The notes: a model not told the origin generated them from the sequence alone. DNA of 13,282 nucleotides from Methanosarcinaceae archaeon (GCA_030609665.1 JAUWBW010000023.1:1-13282); one strand, 5' to 3'. Counted from the first letter of the stretch, positions 6,497-12,893 are shown. A program made the numbers and translations.

Positions 6497-6504
6497 GTGT
6501 CGGA

Positions 6505-6517
6505 GAATTGTCAATTC
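6505..6517. repeat. Short dyad GAATTG-T-CAATTC after cbiO
   Basis: A perfect 6-bp inverted repeat around one central T lies 8 bases after the cbiO stop. It is weak as a terminator because it lacks a T-run, and it may be a protein site or chance. Confidence 0.3.
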
Positions 6518-6551
6518 CTGTAGCAGGGAAATTAGATTTACCTACTCAATG

Positions 6552-6556
6552 TTAGA
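6552..6556. repeat. Left target-site duplication of the insertion sequence
   Basis: TTAGA directly precedes the left terminal repeat and recurs directly after the right one (8474-8478). Five bases fits the size range known for IS1634/IS4-type insertions. Confidence 0.65.
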
Positions 6557-6572
6557 CTTGACTTTCAAAGAT
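6557..6572 (+). repeat. Left terminal inverted repeat
   Basis: CTTGACTTTCAAAGAT, an exact reverse complement of 8458-8473. Confidence 0.8.
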
Positions 6573-6648
6573 GTTATCAAAAACAGTATCGTACGACTAC
6601 ATAATTGTAGTCCCTATCAAAACATAAACCCTATTGCTATCGATTTAT

Positions 6649-8301
6649 TTAATTTCTCATAAATCGTCCCAAATCCAACAAAGAAAATAATCTGGCTTGC
6701 TGTGCATCCATCTCTTCGACCACAATCTCAACTTTTTTGCTCGTTTTTTTCTGCACAAGTGCAAGACGAATATCCCTCAACTTTTCCACAAGTTGTCCTA
6801 GACTCAATCCGAGATGTTTGCATTTCCATGCCAAATATCTGTAAAAAATCATCCCAATAATACACAAGAAAATATGTGCCCTGATATTGAAATCCGTATG
6901 ATGATTTATTGGCCCGACCGGAACAAGAAGCACATCATTCAACAACTTGAAATCATCCTCAACAAGATATTTTTGATTGTAAGTCTTTGCAATCTTCTCG
7001 GAATGCCAGTTTTTCAAATCAGTAAAAACAATCGTCTTTCCAAAACCTGCATAGCGTATATTTTCTACCTTTTCATTGATCCAGAACTCCAAAGTAGGTT
7101 TTTTCTTTCCTTTTGGAACCTCGCCAACTTCATACTCAAACACTGATCTAAAATCCTTTCGTATAACATCATTAAATTCCCTCACCACACTGCTTCGATC
7201 CCTTTCCTTTCCCCTGTTGCTATTCAATCGTCTTTTCAGATCCTCAAGTTTTGACACAATCTTTACCTTACTGCCCTCGTAACTTTTCCTCTGCTTTTTG
7301 TACGAAGCTTCGTTGTAAAGAACAACAGTAGTGAACTCAGTTCCAAAAAAATCGTATTTTGTTCGATAACCGTATATTTTATTGCTTTGTGGATTTGTGT
7401 ACAAATGTTTGTATTTTTCAAGGGGGACATTCAAAAGTTCTTCCGCTTGGTTGTGTTTTGCAGAAGCCACAATATGCATTTTAGACAACACATCTTCAAT
7501 GTTCACTTGGGAGTTGTTGCCTTTATCAAAAACCAATATCATGTCTTTAGTTGTTATTTTCAGATTGGTTAATCTTTCAGTAAGTGTATCCAGTAGTTCA
7601 GGGAATATCTTGGAATCGTGTTTGTTCCCCTCGTAGACTTCATGCATAAACGGCACATTATCTTCAGATACAGCCAATCCCATGCATACTTGTTTCATGT
7701 GATTTCTATACTGCTTGTTGTTTCCGTTTTGTGGCAGTTCTTCTCCTTTTTTTATGTAGTTGAACCAGTTGGTTTCATCAAGGAAAAGTATGTGAGGAGT
7801 TAGACCTTTTTCTAGAAGTACTTTGCACAGATCGTCTTCGATGTTTTTGCTGGTTTCATGATCAATGTATTTGTAATGGTTGAGGAAGTTTTGACAAGTG
7901 AGTTTATGTGGAAATTTCCATAGTAAACTTAACGATGATTTATCGAACCATTTCTGCATTGCATTTTCTGATAATGCCCCATCACATCGGCCTATGATGT
8001 TTAAGAGGAGATATTCACCAACCGATAGGCCTTCGATTTTCTTTTTGTTGGTGTGTTTGTTTACTATATCAATGAAGTTCAATTCATCAGATATAGATAG
8101 AAGAGCTGCTGTTTTTCCGTATTGAAAGGATTTTAGTTTGATGTGTGGCAATTCTTTGGATTTTCTCATACATTCTATGATCGATTCTGTTGTTCCAAGA
8201 TATTCTTGCCAGGTTCGTTTAATTTTTCCGTCTACTAGGCTGCGTTCTGAGGCATACCAATAAGTACGACCTTTCAGTTTTTTCTTTTCTAAAAATACCA
8301 T
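6649..8301 (-). CDS. DDE transposase, IS1634/IS4-like (550 aa)
   Basis: The protein starts MVFLEKKKLKGRTYWYASERS, typical of the IS1634-type N-terminus, with the ATG at 8301-8299. A DDE catalytic triad is visible: D175 in ILFLDETNWFNY, D259 in MILVFDKGNNS, and E448 in the block TYNQKYLVEDDFKLL (440-454), which matches the Y-(2)-K/R-(3)-E signature of the IS4 superfamily. The stretch between D259 and E448 is long, as expected for the beta-strand insertion domain. The length of 550 residues suits the family and there is no internal stop or frameshift, so the enzyme should be active. It cuts and joins DNA at the terminal repeats at 6557 and 8473. The tail is rich in charged residues. Confidence 0.9.
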   Translation of the reverse strand: MVFLEKKKLKGRTYWYASERSLVDGKIKRTWQEYLGTTESIIECMRKSKELPHIKLKSFQYGKTAALLSISDELNFIDIVNKHTNKKKIEGLSVGEYLLLNIIGRCDGALSENAMQKWFDKSSLSLLWKFPHKLTCQNFLNHYKYIDHETSKNIEDDLCKVLLEKGLTPHILFLDETNWFNYIKKGEELPQNGNNKQYRNHMKQVCMGLAVSEDNVPFMHEVYEGNKHDSKIFPELLDTLTERLTNLKITTKDMILVFDKGNNSQVNIEDVLSKMHIVASAKHNQAEELLNVPLEKYKHLYTNPQSNKIYGYRTKYDFFGTEFTTVVLYNEASYKKQRKSYEGSKVKIVSKLEDLKRRLNSNRGKERDRSSVVREFNDVIRKDFRSVFEYEVGEVPKGKKKPTLEFWINEKVENIRYAGFGKTIVFTDLKNWHSEKIAKTYNQKYLVEDDFKLLNDVLLVPVGPINHHTDFNIRAHIFLCIIGMIFYRYLAWKCKHLGLSLGQLVEKLRDIRLALVQKKTSKKVEIVVEEMDAQQARLFSLLDLGRFMRN

Positions 8302-8457
8302 GGTATATAATAGGGACTATGATTATATAAGTATTTTGATAGATTTCAAATGCTATATAGCTAAATTTATTAATTAAATAGTTAGGGACTAAGTATATGG
8401 ATGTGCGACGAAGGTGCAAGATGTGGGTTTTTTCAAAAAAACGGATGTTTTTCAGTT

Positions 8458-8473
8458 ATCTTTGAAAGTCAAG
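8458..8473 (-). repeat. Right terminal inverted repeat
   Basis: ATCTTTGAAAGTCAAG on the plus strand, the exact reverse complement of the left end. Confidence 0.8.
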
Positions 8474-8478
8474 TTAGA
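8474..8478. repeat. Right target-site duplication of the insertion sequence
   Basis: TTAGA, identical to 6552-6556. Confidence 0.65.
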
Positions 8479-8484
8479 GAGAAA

Positions 8485-9357
8485 CTAAAATTTAGACAGG
8501 ATTGCAGATGACACAAACGCGCCGCCAATGATCTTCACATCGACCAAAAAGCCTGCTTCTTCAAACAGTTTTTGCCATTCAGATACAGCCAGGTCGGTAC
8601 CGTGATGATGTCCTATCGGATCAACTGCTTTTATTTCTCCACCCTCGCGCAACACGCGTTTAACTTCTGCGAGCGCGCGTGGAATGTCATCCAGATGGTG
8701 CAACATGAAGAAACACGTAGCAGTATCGATAGAGTTGTCTTCAAATGGAAGATCGTAGATATTTGCGGTCTTGAACTTCACGTTTGTGATGTCAAGCAAG
8801 CGCGCATTCATTTCACACTGCTTAGATAATCCGTCCGTAATTTCTATTCCATGCACTATTGAATTAGGATTCTGGCGCGCCATATCTATTGTTATGGAGC
8901 CAATGCCGCATCCGATGTCAACAATCGTTTTACTCTTAATCTGCGACAAGACTTCTCCCATCACGGCATTTCTAACGTTTTCCATTTCAGCGGCAGGATA
9001 GCGTGCATCTTTTGCATCAAACGCAGTGTAGGGGACAATTCCATAGATCATAGAGCCGTTCAGTGCAAAAAGTCCCTTGACGTAGACTGTGTTGCCTTCC
9101 GACTTTACGAATTCGACAACAGATACACCGATGTTCTTTGTGAAACGCTTGTTCCATTCATCACGCTTTTCTGGGAACTCGATGTCAAGTGAGTCATGAA
9201 CTACAATGTAGTGTGAATAATCATCATAGAATAAAGAAGAAGTCGATGTGGGCTGTGACAGTTCTATCGCGCTGATACTTTCTTTCCACAAGGCAAGTAT
9301 CTTCAATGATCCTTCATCTGCGTAGTTTGAAACAGTTCCGATTGTTTTTAGTGACAT
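8485..9357 (-). CDS. Class I SAM-dependent methyltransferase with an N-terminal TrmO/TsaA-like region
   Basis: The C-terminal ~150 residues form a Rossmann methyltransferase (numbers below count from GTG 9420): motif I VDIGCGIGS (167-175), the acidic strand end GIEI (191-194), ANIYDLPFEDNSIDTATCFFMLHHL (219-243) and VLREGGEIKAVDP (256-268). The N-terminal ~125 residues have KTIGTVSNY, YDDYSHYIVVH and KNIGVSVVEFVKSEGNTVYVKGLFALNGSMIYGIVPYTAFDAKD. This reads like the TrmO/TsaA beta-barrel (IGLSVV...LDGTPVLDIKPY) but without its RPPR and ATRSPxRPN motifs. I chose ATG 9357, which has AGGT upstream and lies after the likely TATA box at 9423-9431; a GTG at 9420 would add 21 residues. No ArsM-type cysteine set is present, so arsenite methylation is not supported. 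The substrate is unknown. It diverges from the permease gene. Confidence 0.8.
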   Translation of the reverse strand: MSLKTIGTVSNYADEGSLKILALWKESISAIELSQPTSTSSLFYDDYSHYIVVHDSLDIEFPEKRDEWNKRFTKNIGVSVVEFVKSEGNTVYVKGLFALNGSMIYGIVPYTAFDAKDARYPAAEMENVRNAVMGEVLSQIKSKTIVDIGCGIGSITIDMARQNPNSIVHGIEITDGLSKQCEMNARLLDITNVKFKTANIYDLPFEDNSIDTATCFFMLHHLDDIPRALAEVKRVLREGGEIKAVDPIGHHHGTDLAVSEWQKLFEEAGFLVDVKIIGGAFVSSAILSKF

Positions 9358-9420
9358 AATACCTGCATTTGTAACAAGTGATAAAAATGTGTTGATTGTT
9401 TCAAAAGTATTTGAAACCAC

Positions 9421-9458
9421 AAACCTTATATCTGGTTATTTCAATATAATTTGAATTG
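9421..9458. promoter_or_regulatory. Short divergent promoter between methyltransferase and permease
   Basis: CCTTATATCTGG at 9424-9435 contains TATA-like sequence on both strands (GATATAAGG on minus, CTTATATC on plus). On the plus strand it lies about 28-30 bases before ATG 9459, suiting a leaderless permease mRNA. On the minus strand it would start the methyltransferase transcript near 9400. One near-symmetric element may therefore serve both genes and couple their expression. Confidence 0.4.
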
Positions 9459-10499
9459 ATGACAACAGATTATTTAATTCACCTATTAACAATAGGTGTG
9501 GCATCCGTTCAGGAATACCTTGCGCTTCATGTCCTTATGTGCCTAGTACCTGCATTCTTTTTGGCAGGTGCGATAGCATCGCTGTTTTCCAAAGAATCCG
9601 TATTGAAGTTCTTTGGCGCAGATGCACCAAAATATATCTCATACTCGGTAGCTGCGGTATCGGGAACCATACTTGCAGTATGCAGTTGCACAGTATTGCC
9701 GTTATTTGCCGGAATATACAAGCGCGGCGCAGGCATTGGACCTGCAACAACATTCCTGTTCTCGGCACCTGCCATAAATCTGCTTGCAATTGTGTACACA
9801 GCCAAAATATTGGGCTATGATATTGGAGTTGCCCGTGCTGTTGTAGCAGTGCTGCTATCTATTGTGGTCGGACTGTCGATGGCAATTGTGTTTGAGCGGG
9901 GAAAGGTCGAACGCAAGAAGATCGACACGTTCGGGGAAGAAAAGCATAAACACAGCGCTGTACTCTTTGTACTGCTGCTGGCAATCCTTCTTGTGGGGGA
10001 GATATTTACAACATGGATGACGCAGCTTGCTGTGTTGGTTCCATTGATAGCGATCACGATATATGCATCACTTAAATGGTTTAATCGTGAGGAACTTTCA
10101 AGCTGGATGGATGAGACATGGTTTTTGGTAAAACAGATCACACCGCTCCTTTTGGTCGGTGTGTTCTTTGCAGGGATCATTGTTGAAGTACTCCCTGCTG
10201 AATATGTAGCGTCTTATGTTGGCGGCAATTCCATATCATCAAATCTTGTTTCATCGGTTGCAGGTACTCTTATGTACTTCTCGACATTGACAGAAGTGCC
10301 GATAATCAATGCCCTCACACTTCTTGGAATGGGCAGGGGTCCATCTCTTGCAATGCTTCTTGCAGGACCGGCATTGAGCCTTCCTAATATGATCGTGATA
10401 AGCAGGATAATGGGCACCAAGCGTGCTTCTGTGTATATTTCGCTTGTCGTGGTTATCGCAACGATCGCGGGATTTTTGTTTGGGTATTTTATTGGATGA
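9459..10499 (+). CDS. COG0701/ArsP-type permease (DUF318), probable metal(loid) or organoarsenical efflux
   Basis: This 346-residue membrane protein has about eight to ten helices. Its hallmark block is AVCSCTVLPLFAGIYKRGAGIGPATTFLFSAPAINLLAIVYTAKILG (residues ~73-119), the Cys-x-Cys and GxGxGPA pattern of the COG0701 permeases. A second block near the C-terminus (STLTEVPIINALTLLGMGRGPSLAMLLAGPALSLPNMIVI) repeats the same fold, and both halves carry a membrane-embedded proline-rich kink. Characterised relatives include ArsP, which exports trivalent organoarsenicals. Other members are linked to thioredoxin-like proteins, and one is present downstream here (11735). A charged loop with several Lys, His and Glu (about 148-168) separates the halves. 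The start is ATG 9459 rather than the TTG at 9456, both without a ribosome site. The substrate is not set by sequence. Confidence 0.85.
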   Translation: MTTDYLIHLLTIGVASVQEYLALHVLMCLVPAFFLAGAIASLFSKESVLKFFGADAPKYISYSVAAVSGTILAVCSCTVLPLFAGIYKRGAGIGPATTFLFSAPAINLLAIVYTAKILGYDIGVARAVVAVLLSIVVGLSMAIVFERGKVERKKIDTFGEEKHKHSAVLFVLLLAILLVGEIFTTWMTQLAVLVPLIAITIYASLKWFNREELSSWMDETWFLVKQITPLLLVGVFFAGIIVEVLPAEYVASYVGGNSISSNLVSSVAGTLMYFSTLTEVPIINALTLLGMGRGPSLAMLLAGPALSLPNMIVISRIMGTKRASVYISLVVVIATIAGFLFGYFIG

Positions 10500-10521
10500 A
10501 GATAAGAGATAAAATATATAC

Positions 10522-10539
10522 ATTGTAACAGATTACAAT
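10522..10539. repeat. 7-bp inverted repeat, candidate operator or terminator
   Basis: ATTGTAA (10522-10528) and TTACAAT (10533-10539) form a perfect dyad with four bases between, in the 123-base gap between the permease and the metallophosphoesterase. It is AT-rich, so an operator for the downstream operon is more likely than an RNA terminator. The rest of the gap shows no gene. Confidence 0.4.
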
Positions 10540-10622
10540 AAATGATTCATGATTTATCCCATCATGGTTCAAGTCTATTTTAAACAAGTCGCAATATTTT
10601 CAAATAATTGTTTAAATAATTC

Positions 10623-11312
10623 ATGAAACTGCTGATAATCTCTGACATACACGGCAACAAAGAAGCACTTGACGCGGTACTTGAAGTTGAACACGATGCG
10701 GTTGTGTGTCTTGGCGACCTTGTGGACTACGGTCCCGCACCCGCCGAGTGTATAGACCGCATCAGGCAGGCAGGCATCCGCACGATCATGGGAAACCACG
10801 ATAATGCGGTTGCAAATAGGGTGGATTGCGAATGTGGAGATACGTATAAGCACCTCTCGGTTGCAACCCGTGAGTATACCTGGGAGCAACTTGATGATTC
10901 TCACATTGAATACCTAAAGGGTTTGCCGGCGGATATGGATATGACATTCAAAGATGTGATAGTACATTTCACACACGGCAGCCCTCGGTCGATGTATGAA
11001 TACATCGAACCTGAGACTCCTGATGAGGAGATATTGGAGATGATACAAAACATGCACGCAGACGTTATTGTCATCGGGCATTCCCATGTCCCGTTTATCA
11101 GGGAGGTCGGCGGTGTGACTATCATAAACCCGGGTTCAGTGGGGCAATCACGCGATGGCGACGCGCGCGCGAGTTGTGCGGTCTTTGATACAAAGACGCG
11201 GGCAGTGGAAATTATCAGATGCGAGTACGATATAGATTCGGTCTGCGCGCAGATTCGGGAAAGGATGCCGCATGCGGATGAGTTGACTCAGATATTGGAA
11301 CGAGGTCATTGA
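10623..11312 (+). CDS. Metallophosphoesterase (calcineurin-like, 229 aa)
   Basis: All five metal-binding blocks of the calcineurin-like fold are visible: SDIHGN (D8, H10), GDLVDYGP (D32), MGNHD (N58, H59), HFTHGS (H118) and IGHSHVPF (H153, H155). Together they bind two metal ions and cleave a phosphodiester or phosphomonoester bond. Length and motif order are those of the archaeal and bacterial YfcE-like group. The C-terminal INPGSVGQSRDGD block is typical of that group too. The start is ATG 10623, without a strong ribosome site. It is the first gene of a tightly spaced run: the ferredoxin begins 19 bases after its stop. There is no signal peptide, so it acts in the cytoplasm. The natural substrate is unknown, and its link to the redox genes downstream is only positional. 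Confidence 0.9.
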   Translation: MKLLIISDIHGNKEALDAVLEVEHDAVVCLGDLVDYGPAPAECIDRIRQAGIRTIMGNHDNAVANRVDCECGDTYKHLSVATREYTWEQLDDSHIEYLKGLPADMDMTFKDVIVHFTHGSPRSMYEYIEPETPDEEILEMIQNMHADVIVIGHSHVPFIREVGGVTIINPGSVGQSRDGDARASCAVFDTKTRAVEIIRCEYDIDSVCAQIRERMPHADELTQILERGH

Positions 11313-11331
11313 TTTTTGGAGCAATGAAAAA

Positions 11332-11514
11332 ATGGTAACAATCACAGTTGATGTGGAGAAATGCAATGGCTGCGGCGCGTGTGTTGATTCATGCCAACGC
11401 AGGGTACTGGAGATACAGGATGGTGTATGCGTTGCGGTAAAACCCGAGATGTGTCGATTTTGTATGCTGTGTGTGGCAGCATGTAAACCAAAAGCAATTA
11501 GTGTTGAGGTTTAG
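11332..11514 (+). CDS. 2[4Fe-4S] ferredoxin (60 aa)
   Basis: Two classic cluster motifs are present: CNGCGACVDSC (C11, C14, C17, C21) and CRFCMLCVAAC near residues 42-52. Each supplies three Cys to its own cluster and the fourth to the other. The Pro that usually follows the last Cys is absent in both halves (CQ and CK), a small deviation. At 60 residues it is a minimal low-potential ferredoxin that carries single electrons in the cytoplasm. GGAG lies about 11 bases before ATG 11332 and supports this start. It follows the phosphoesterase by 19 bases and precedes the zinc-ribbon/thioredoxin genes by 32 bases, so it is probably co-transcribed. It may feed electrons to the thiol proteins of this operon; that is inference. 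Confidence 0.92.
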   Translation: MVTITVDVEKCNGCGACVDSCQRRVLEIQDGVCVAVKPEMCRFCMLCVAACKPKAISVEV

Positions 11515-11533
11515 ATAATTAAGGACTAATTTC

Positions 11534-11539
11534 AGGAAG
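11534..11539 (+). promoter_or_regulatory. Ribosome binding site of the zinc-ribbon reading frame
   Basis: AGGAAG lies 7 bases before ATG 11547. It selects a frame different from the one that encodes the zinc ribbon, and so is the main evidence for a frameshift downstream. Confidence 0.6.
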
Positions 11540-11546
11540 TATATCT

Positions 11547-11734
11547 ATGTCAAATTGTTCGTGTTTCAGTCCGGAACTTGCACACAGGCACTTAAAAATA
11601 AAAAAAGTGATCTGCACAAGGTTCGATGTCCGGTATGCGGAAAGGAGTACACAACTAATCGGGAAGGAGACGAAGTTGTTTGTTTTGATTGTGAAAAATC
11701 CGGCAATTATGTTAAAAGCAATGAGGTAAAAATT
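11547..11734 (+). CDS. Cys-rich zinc-ribbon protein with apparent -1 frameshift at an A7 run
   Basis: Translation should start at ATG 11547, which has AGGAAG upstream, giving MSNCSCFSPELAHRHLKIKK. After this the frame turns unlike protein (VICTRFDVRYAERST) and stops at 11729. The -1 frame from the same spot reads SDLHKVRCPVCGKEYTTNREGDEVVCFDCEKSGNYVKSNEV, a clear CxxC...CxxC zinc ribbon. The two meet at seven A (11600-11606), read as ATA AAA AAA G, which fits the X-XXY-YYZ slippery pattern. So either ribosomes slip here, a base was gained or lost in the genome, or the read has an indel. The ribbon frame runs on without a stop into the thioredoxin gene, so a fused long form is possible. I know no name for this protein. 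Alternatively a TTG at 11555 starts the ribbon frame directly, but it lacks a ribosome site. Confidence 0.5.
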
Positions 11735-11968
11735 ATGAAAATCGAAATACTGGGGTCTGGTTGTGCAAAATGCAACAAGACAAAGGGAATCGTGGAAAAA
11801 GCTGTTTCACAAAGCGGTGTGGAAGCAGAGGTTATCAAGGTTGAGGATTTTGATAAAATTATCGCATACGGTGTTATGATAACGCCTGCTGTGGTCGTTG
11901 ACGGTGAGGTCAAAGTCGCAGGAAAAGTGCCTAGTGTGGATGATGTTGTGAAGTGGATCACCCAATAA
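11735..11968 (+). CDS. Thioredoxin-fold redox-active disulfide protein (CAKC, 77 aa)
   Basis: From ATG 11735 the protein is MKIEILGSGCAKCNKTKGIVEKAVSQSGVEAEVIKVEDFDKIIAYGVMITPAVVVDGEVKVAGKVPSVDDVVKWITQ-like in layout: beta strand, active site C10-A-K-C13 at the start of helix 1, the cis-Pro loop ITPAVVVDG, and a closing helix. Length and pattern match the small archaeal redox-active disulfide protein 2 group, which carries out thiol-disulfide exchange in the cytoplasm. GAGGTAA ends 5 bases before ATG and supports this start, although the frame is open upstream through the zinc ribbon, so a fused longer product is possible. Genes of this type often sit beside COG0701 permeases, as one does here at 9459. 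Its electron donor may be the ferredoxin or a thioredoxin reductase elsewhere. Confidence 0.85.
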   Translation: MKIEILGSGCAKCNKTKGIVEKAVSQSGVEAEVIKVEDFDKIIAYGVMITPAVVVDGEVKVAGKVPSVDDVVKWITQ

Positions 11969-12005
11969 ACAGTCAATTTTTTGGAAATATACAGGAGAAA
12001 TTGAC

Positions 12006-12428
12006 ATGGGTTTTGATTATCAAAATGAATTGGAGTGGAGTGGAGAACTAAAAGGTGTTCTTTCACCCGGTAATGGAAAAGACGATATTAAGGTTGCAGT
12101 TCCGCCCGAATTTGGTGGACATGAAGGCTTTGTAAGTCCTGAGGATATGTTTGTCGGGTCAATGAATGCGTGTTTCATGACTACGTTTTTGGTCTTTGCC
12201 AAAAAGACAGGTATTGATCTTGTTTCCTATAAGTCGAATGCTGTCGGGCATCTGGAAAAGGTGGGTGGCAAGAATGTTTTTACAAAAATTGTTGTAAGAC
12301 CTCAGATCAAAGCAAATGCCAGTCGCGACGAGATCATGGCAGTTGTTGATCATGTCAAAGAGTATTCAATTGTTCTAAATTCTATAAGAACCGATGTCGA
12401 GATTGAAGCAACGATTGTAAAGGAATAA
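12006..12428 (+). CDS. OsmC/Ohr-family protein lacking the second active-site cysteine
   Basis: This 140-residue protein has the OsmC layout: an N-terminal strand region (YQNELEWSGELKG), then FGGHEGFVSPEDMFVGSMNACFMTTFLVFAKKTG (37-69) with the first active-site cysteine C56 in NACFMT, then a beta hairpin and HVKEYSIVLNSI (116-127). Family members that reduce peroxides place the second cysteine in the xYCPVSNAI-like motif. Here the matching position reads Y-S-I (S121). Known OsmC/Ohr enzymes use the Cys pair to reduce organic peroxides with thiol reductants, so a classic peroxidase cycle looks unlikely. A one-Cys reaction or thiol/sulfur binding role is possible. AGGAG before ATG 12006 supports the start. 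It sits 37 bases after the thioredoxin-fold gene, a plausible redox partner. Confidence 0.85.
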   Translation: MGFDYQNELEWSGELKGVLSPGNGKDDIKVAVPPEFGGHEGFVSPEDMFVGSMNACFMTTFLVFAKKTGIDLVSYKSNAVGHLEKVGGKNVFTKIVVRPQIKANASRDEIMAVVDHVKEYSIVLNSIRTDVEIEATIVKE

Positions 12429-12431
12429 TTA

Positions 12432-12443
12432 GAGGGGGGAAAG
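12432..12443 (+). promoter_or_regulatory. Strong ribosome binding site pointing to a CTG start of the DGC gene
   Basis: GAGGGGGGAAAG ends 4 bases before an in-frame CTG at 12448. The first ATG, at 12466, is 22 bases from the site, too far for normal use. This suggests translation from CTG, adding six residues. Confidence 0.45.
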
Positions 12444-12465
12444 TACACTGGCAGAAAATCTGGAA

Positions 12466-12840
12466 ATGGCAGACAAAGTGAAATGTTCATGCAAATCTGA
12501 TAATGTTGGCATATTCCCATGTGCCAGCGCATCAAACGTGGGTCAGATCAGCAACAAGGTGGGAGTCGAACTTGCAAAGAATGGTGTCGGCACAATGATG
12601 TGCACAGTCGGTATTGGAGGACACCGCCCCGGGCTTGTAAAATCAGCCGAAGGATGCGACTGCATAATTGCGATCGACGGCTGCCCTGTAAACTGCGCAA
12701 AAGAGACGCTTGAACACGCAGGAATTAATGTGGACACGCATATTGTGGTGACAGAACTTGGCGTCAAGAAAGATTATAACCTTGACATAACGTCTAAGCA
12801 GGTTAAGGATGCGATGGAAAAGGTTGTCGAAATTCTGTGA
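12466..12840 (+). CDS. DGC-domain putative zinc-binding protein
   Basis: From ATG 12466 the product is 124 residues. Cysteines are numerous and patterned: CSC (residues 6-8), FPCASASNVG, MMCTVGIGG, EGCDCIIAIDGCPVNCAKETLEHAG. The DGCPxxCA block is the signature of the DGC family (PF08859), annotated as putative zinc-binding. Alternating hydrophobic strands and Gly-rich turns suggest a Rossmann-like core. No catalytic role is established for the family that I know of. The frame is open upstream to a TAG at 12430, and the strong ribosome site suits a CTG at 12448, so the true product may be 130 residues. It closes the operon, following osmC by 37 bases. Its position beside a thioredoxin-fold protein, OsmC and ferredoxin fits a thiol or metal handling role. 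Confidence 0.85.
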   Translation: MADKVKCSCKSDNVGIFPCASASNVGQISNKVGVELAKNGVGTMMCTVGIGGHRPGLVKSAEGCDCIIAIDGCPVNCAKETLEHAGINVDTHIVVTELGVKKDYNLDITSKQVKDAMEKVVEIL

Positions 12841-12893
12841 ACAAATGTGATTGATTTAGTTGAAATCAAAATCAGTATAATAACTACCGACAT

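Larger units (their letters stand above)
6557..8473 (-). mobile_element. Complete IS1634/IS4-type insertion sequence (1917 bp)
   Basis: The ends are a perfect 16-bp inverted repeat: CTTGACTTTCAAAGAT at 6557-6572 and its reverse complement at 8458-8473. They are flanked by the direct repeat TTAGA on both sides. One transposase gene fills the element. Inside the ends, the motif TAGTCCCTA occurs at 6608-6616 and its complement TAGGGACTA at 8311-8319 and 8383-8391. The intact gene, perfect ends and perfect target duplication point to a recent insertion. It landed between cbiO and the methyltransferase gene, with its right end 11 bases from the methyltransferase stop codon. Confidence 0.85.

Noticed and set aside
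6601..8400. TAGTCCCTA/TAGGGACTA motifs as the ends of the insertion sequence
   Set aside because: The match between left and right is only about nine bases and no target duplication flanks them. The outer 16-bp repeats with TTAGA on both sides fit far better.
8485..8487. TAG stop of the methyltransferase (and of the ferredoxin at 11512-11514) as pyrrolysine readthrough sites
   Set aside because: Readthrough would add only about ten unrelated residues in the first case and a few in the second, and both proteins look complete at the TAG.
8485..9357. Methyltransferase as an arsenite methyltransferase (ArsM), given the ArsP-like neighbour
   Set aside because: The conserved cysteine set expected of ArsM is not visible, and the N-terminal region resembles TrmO instead.
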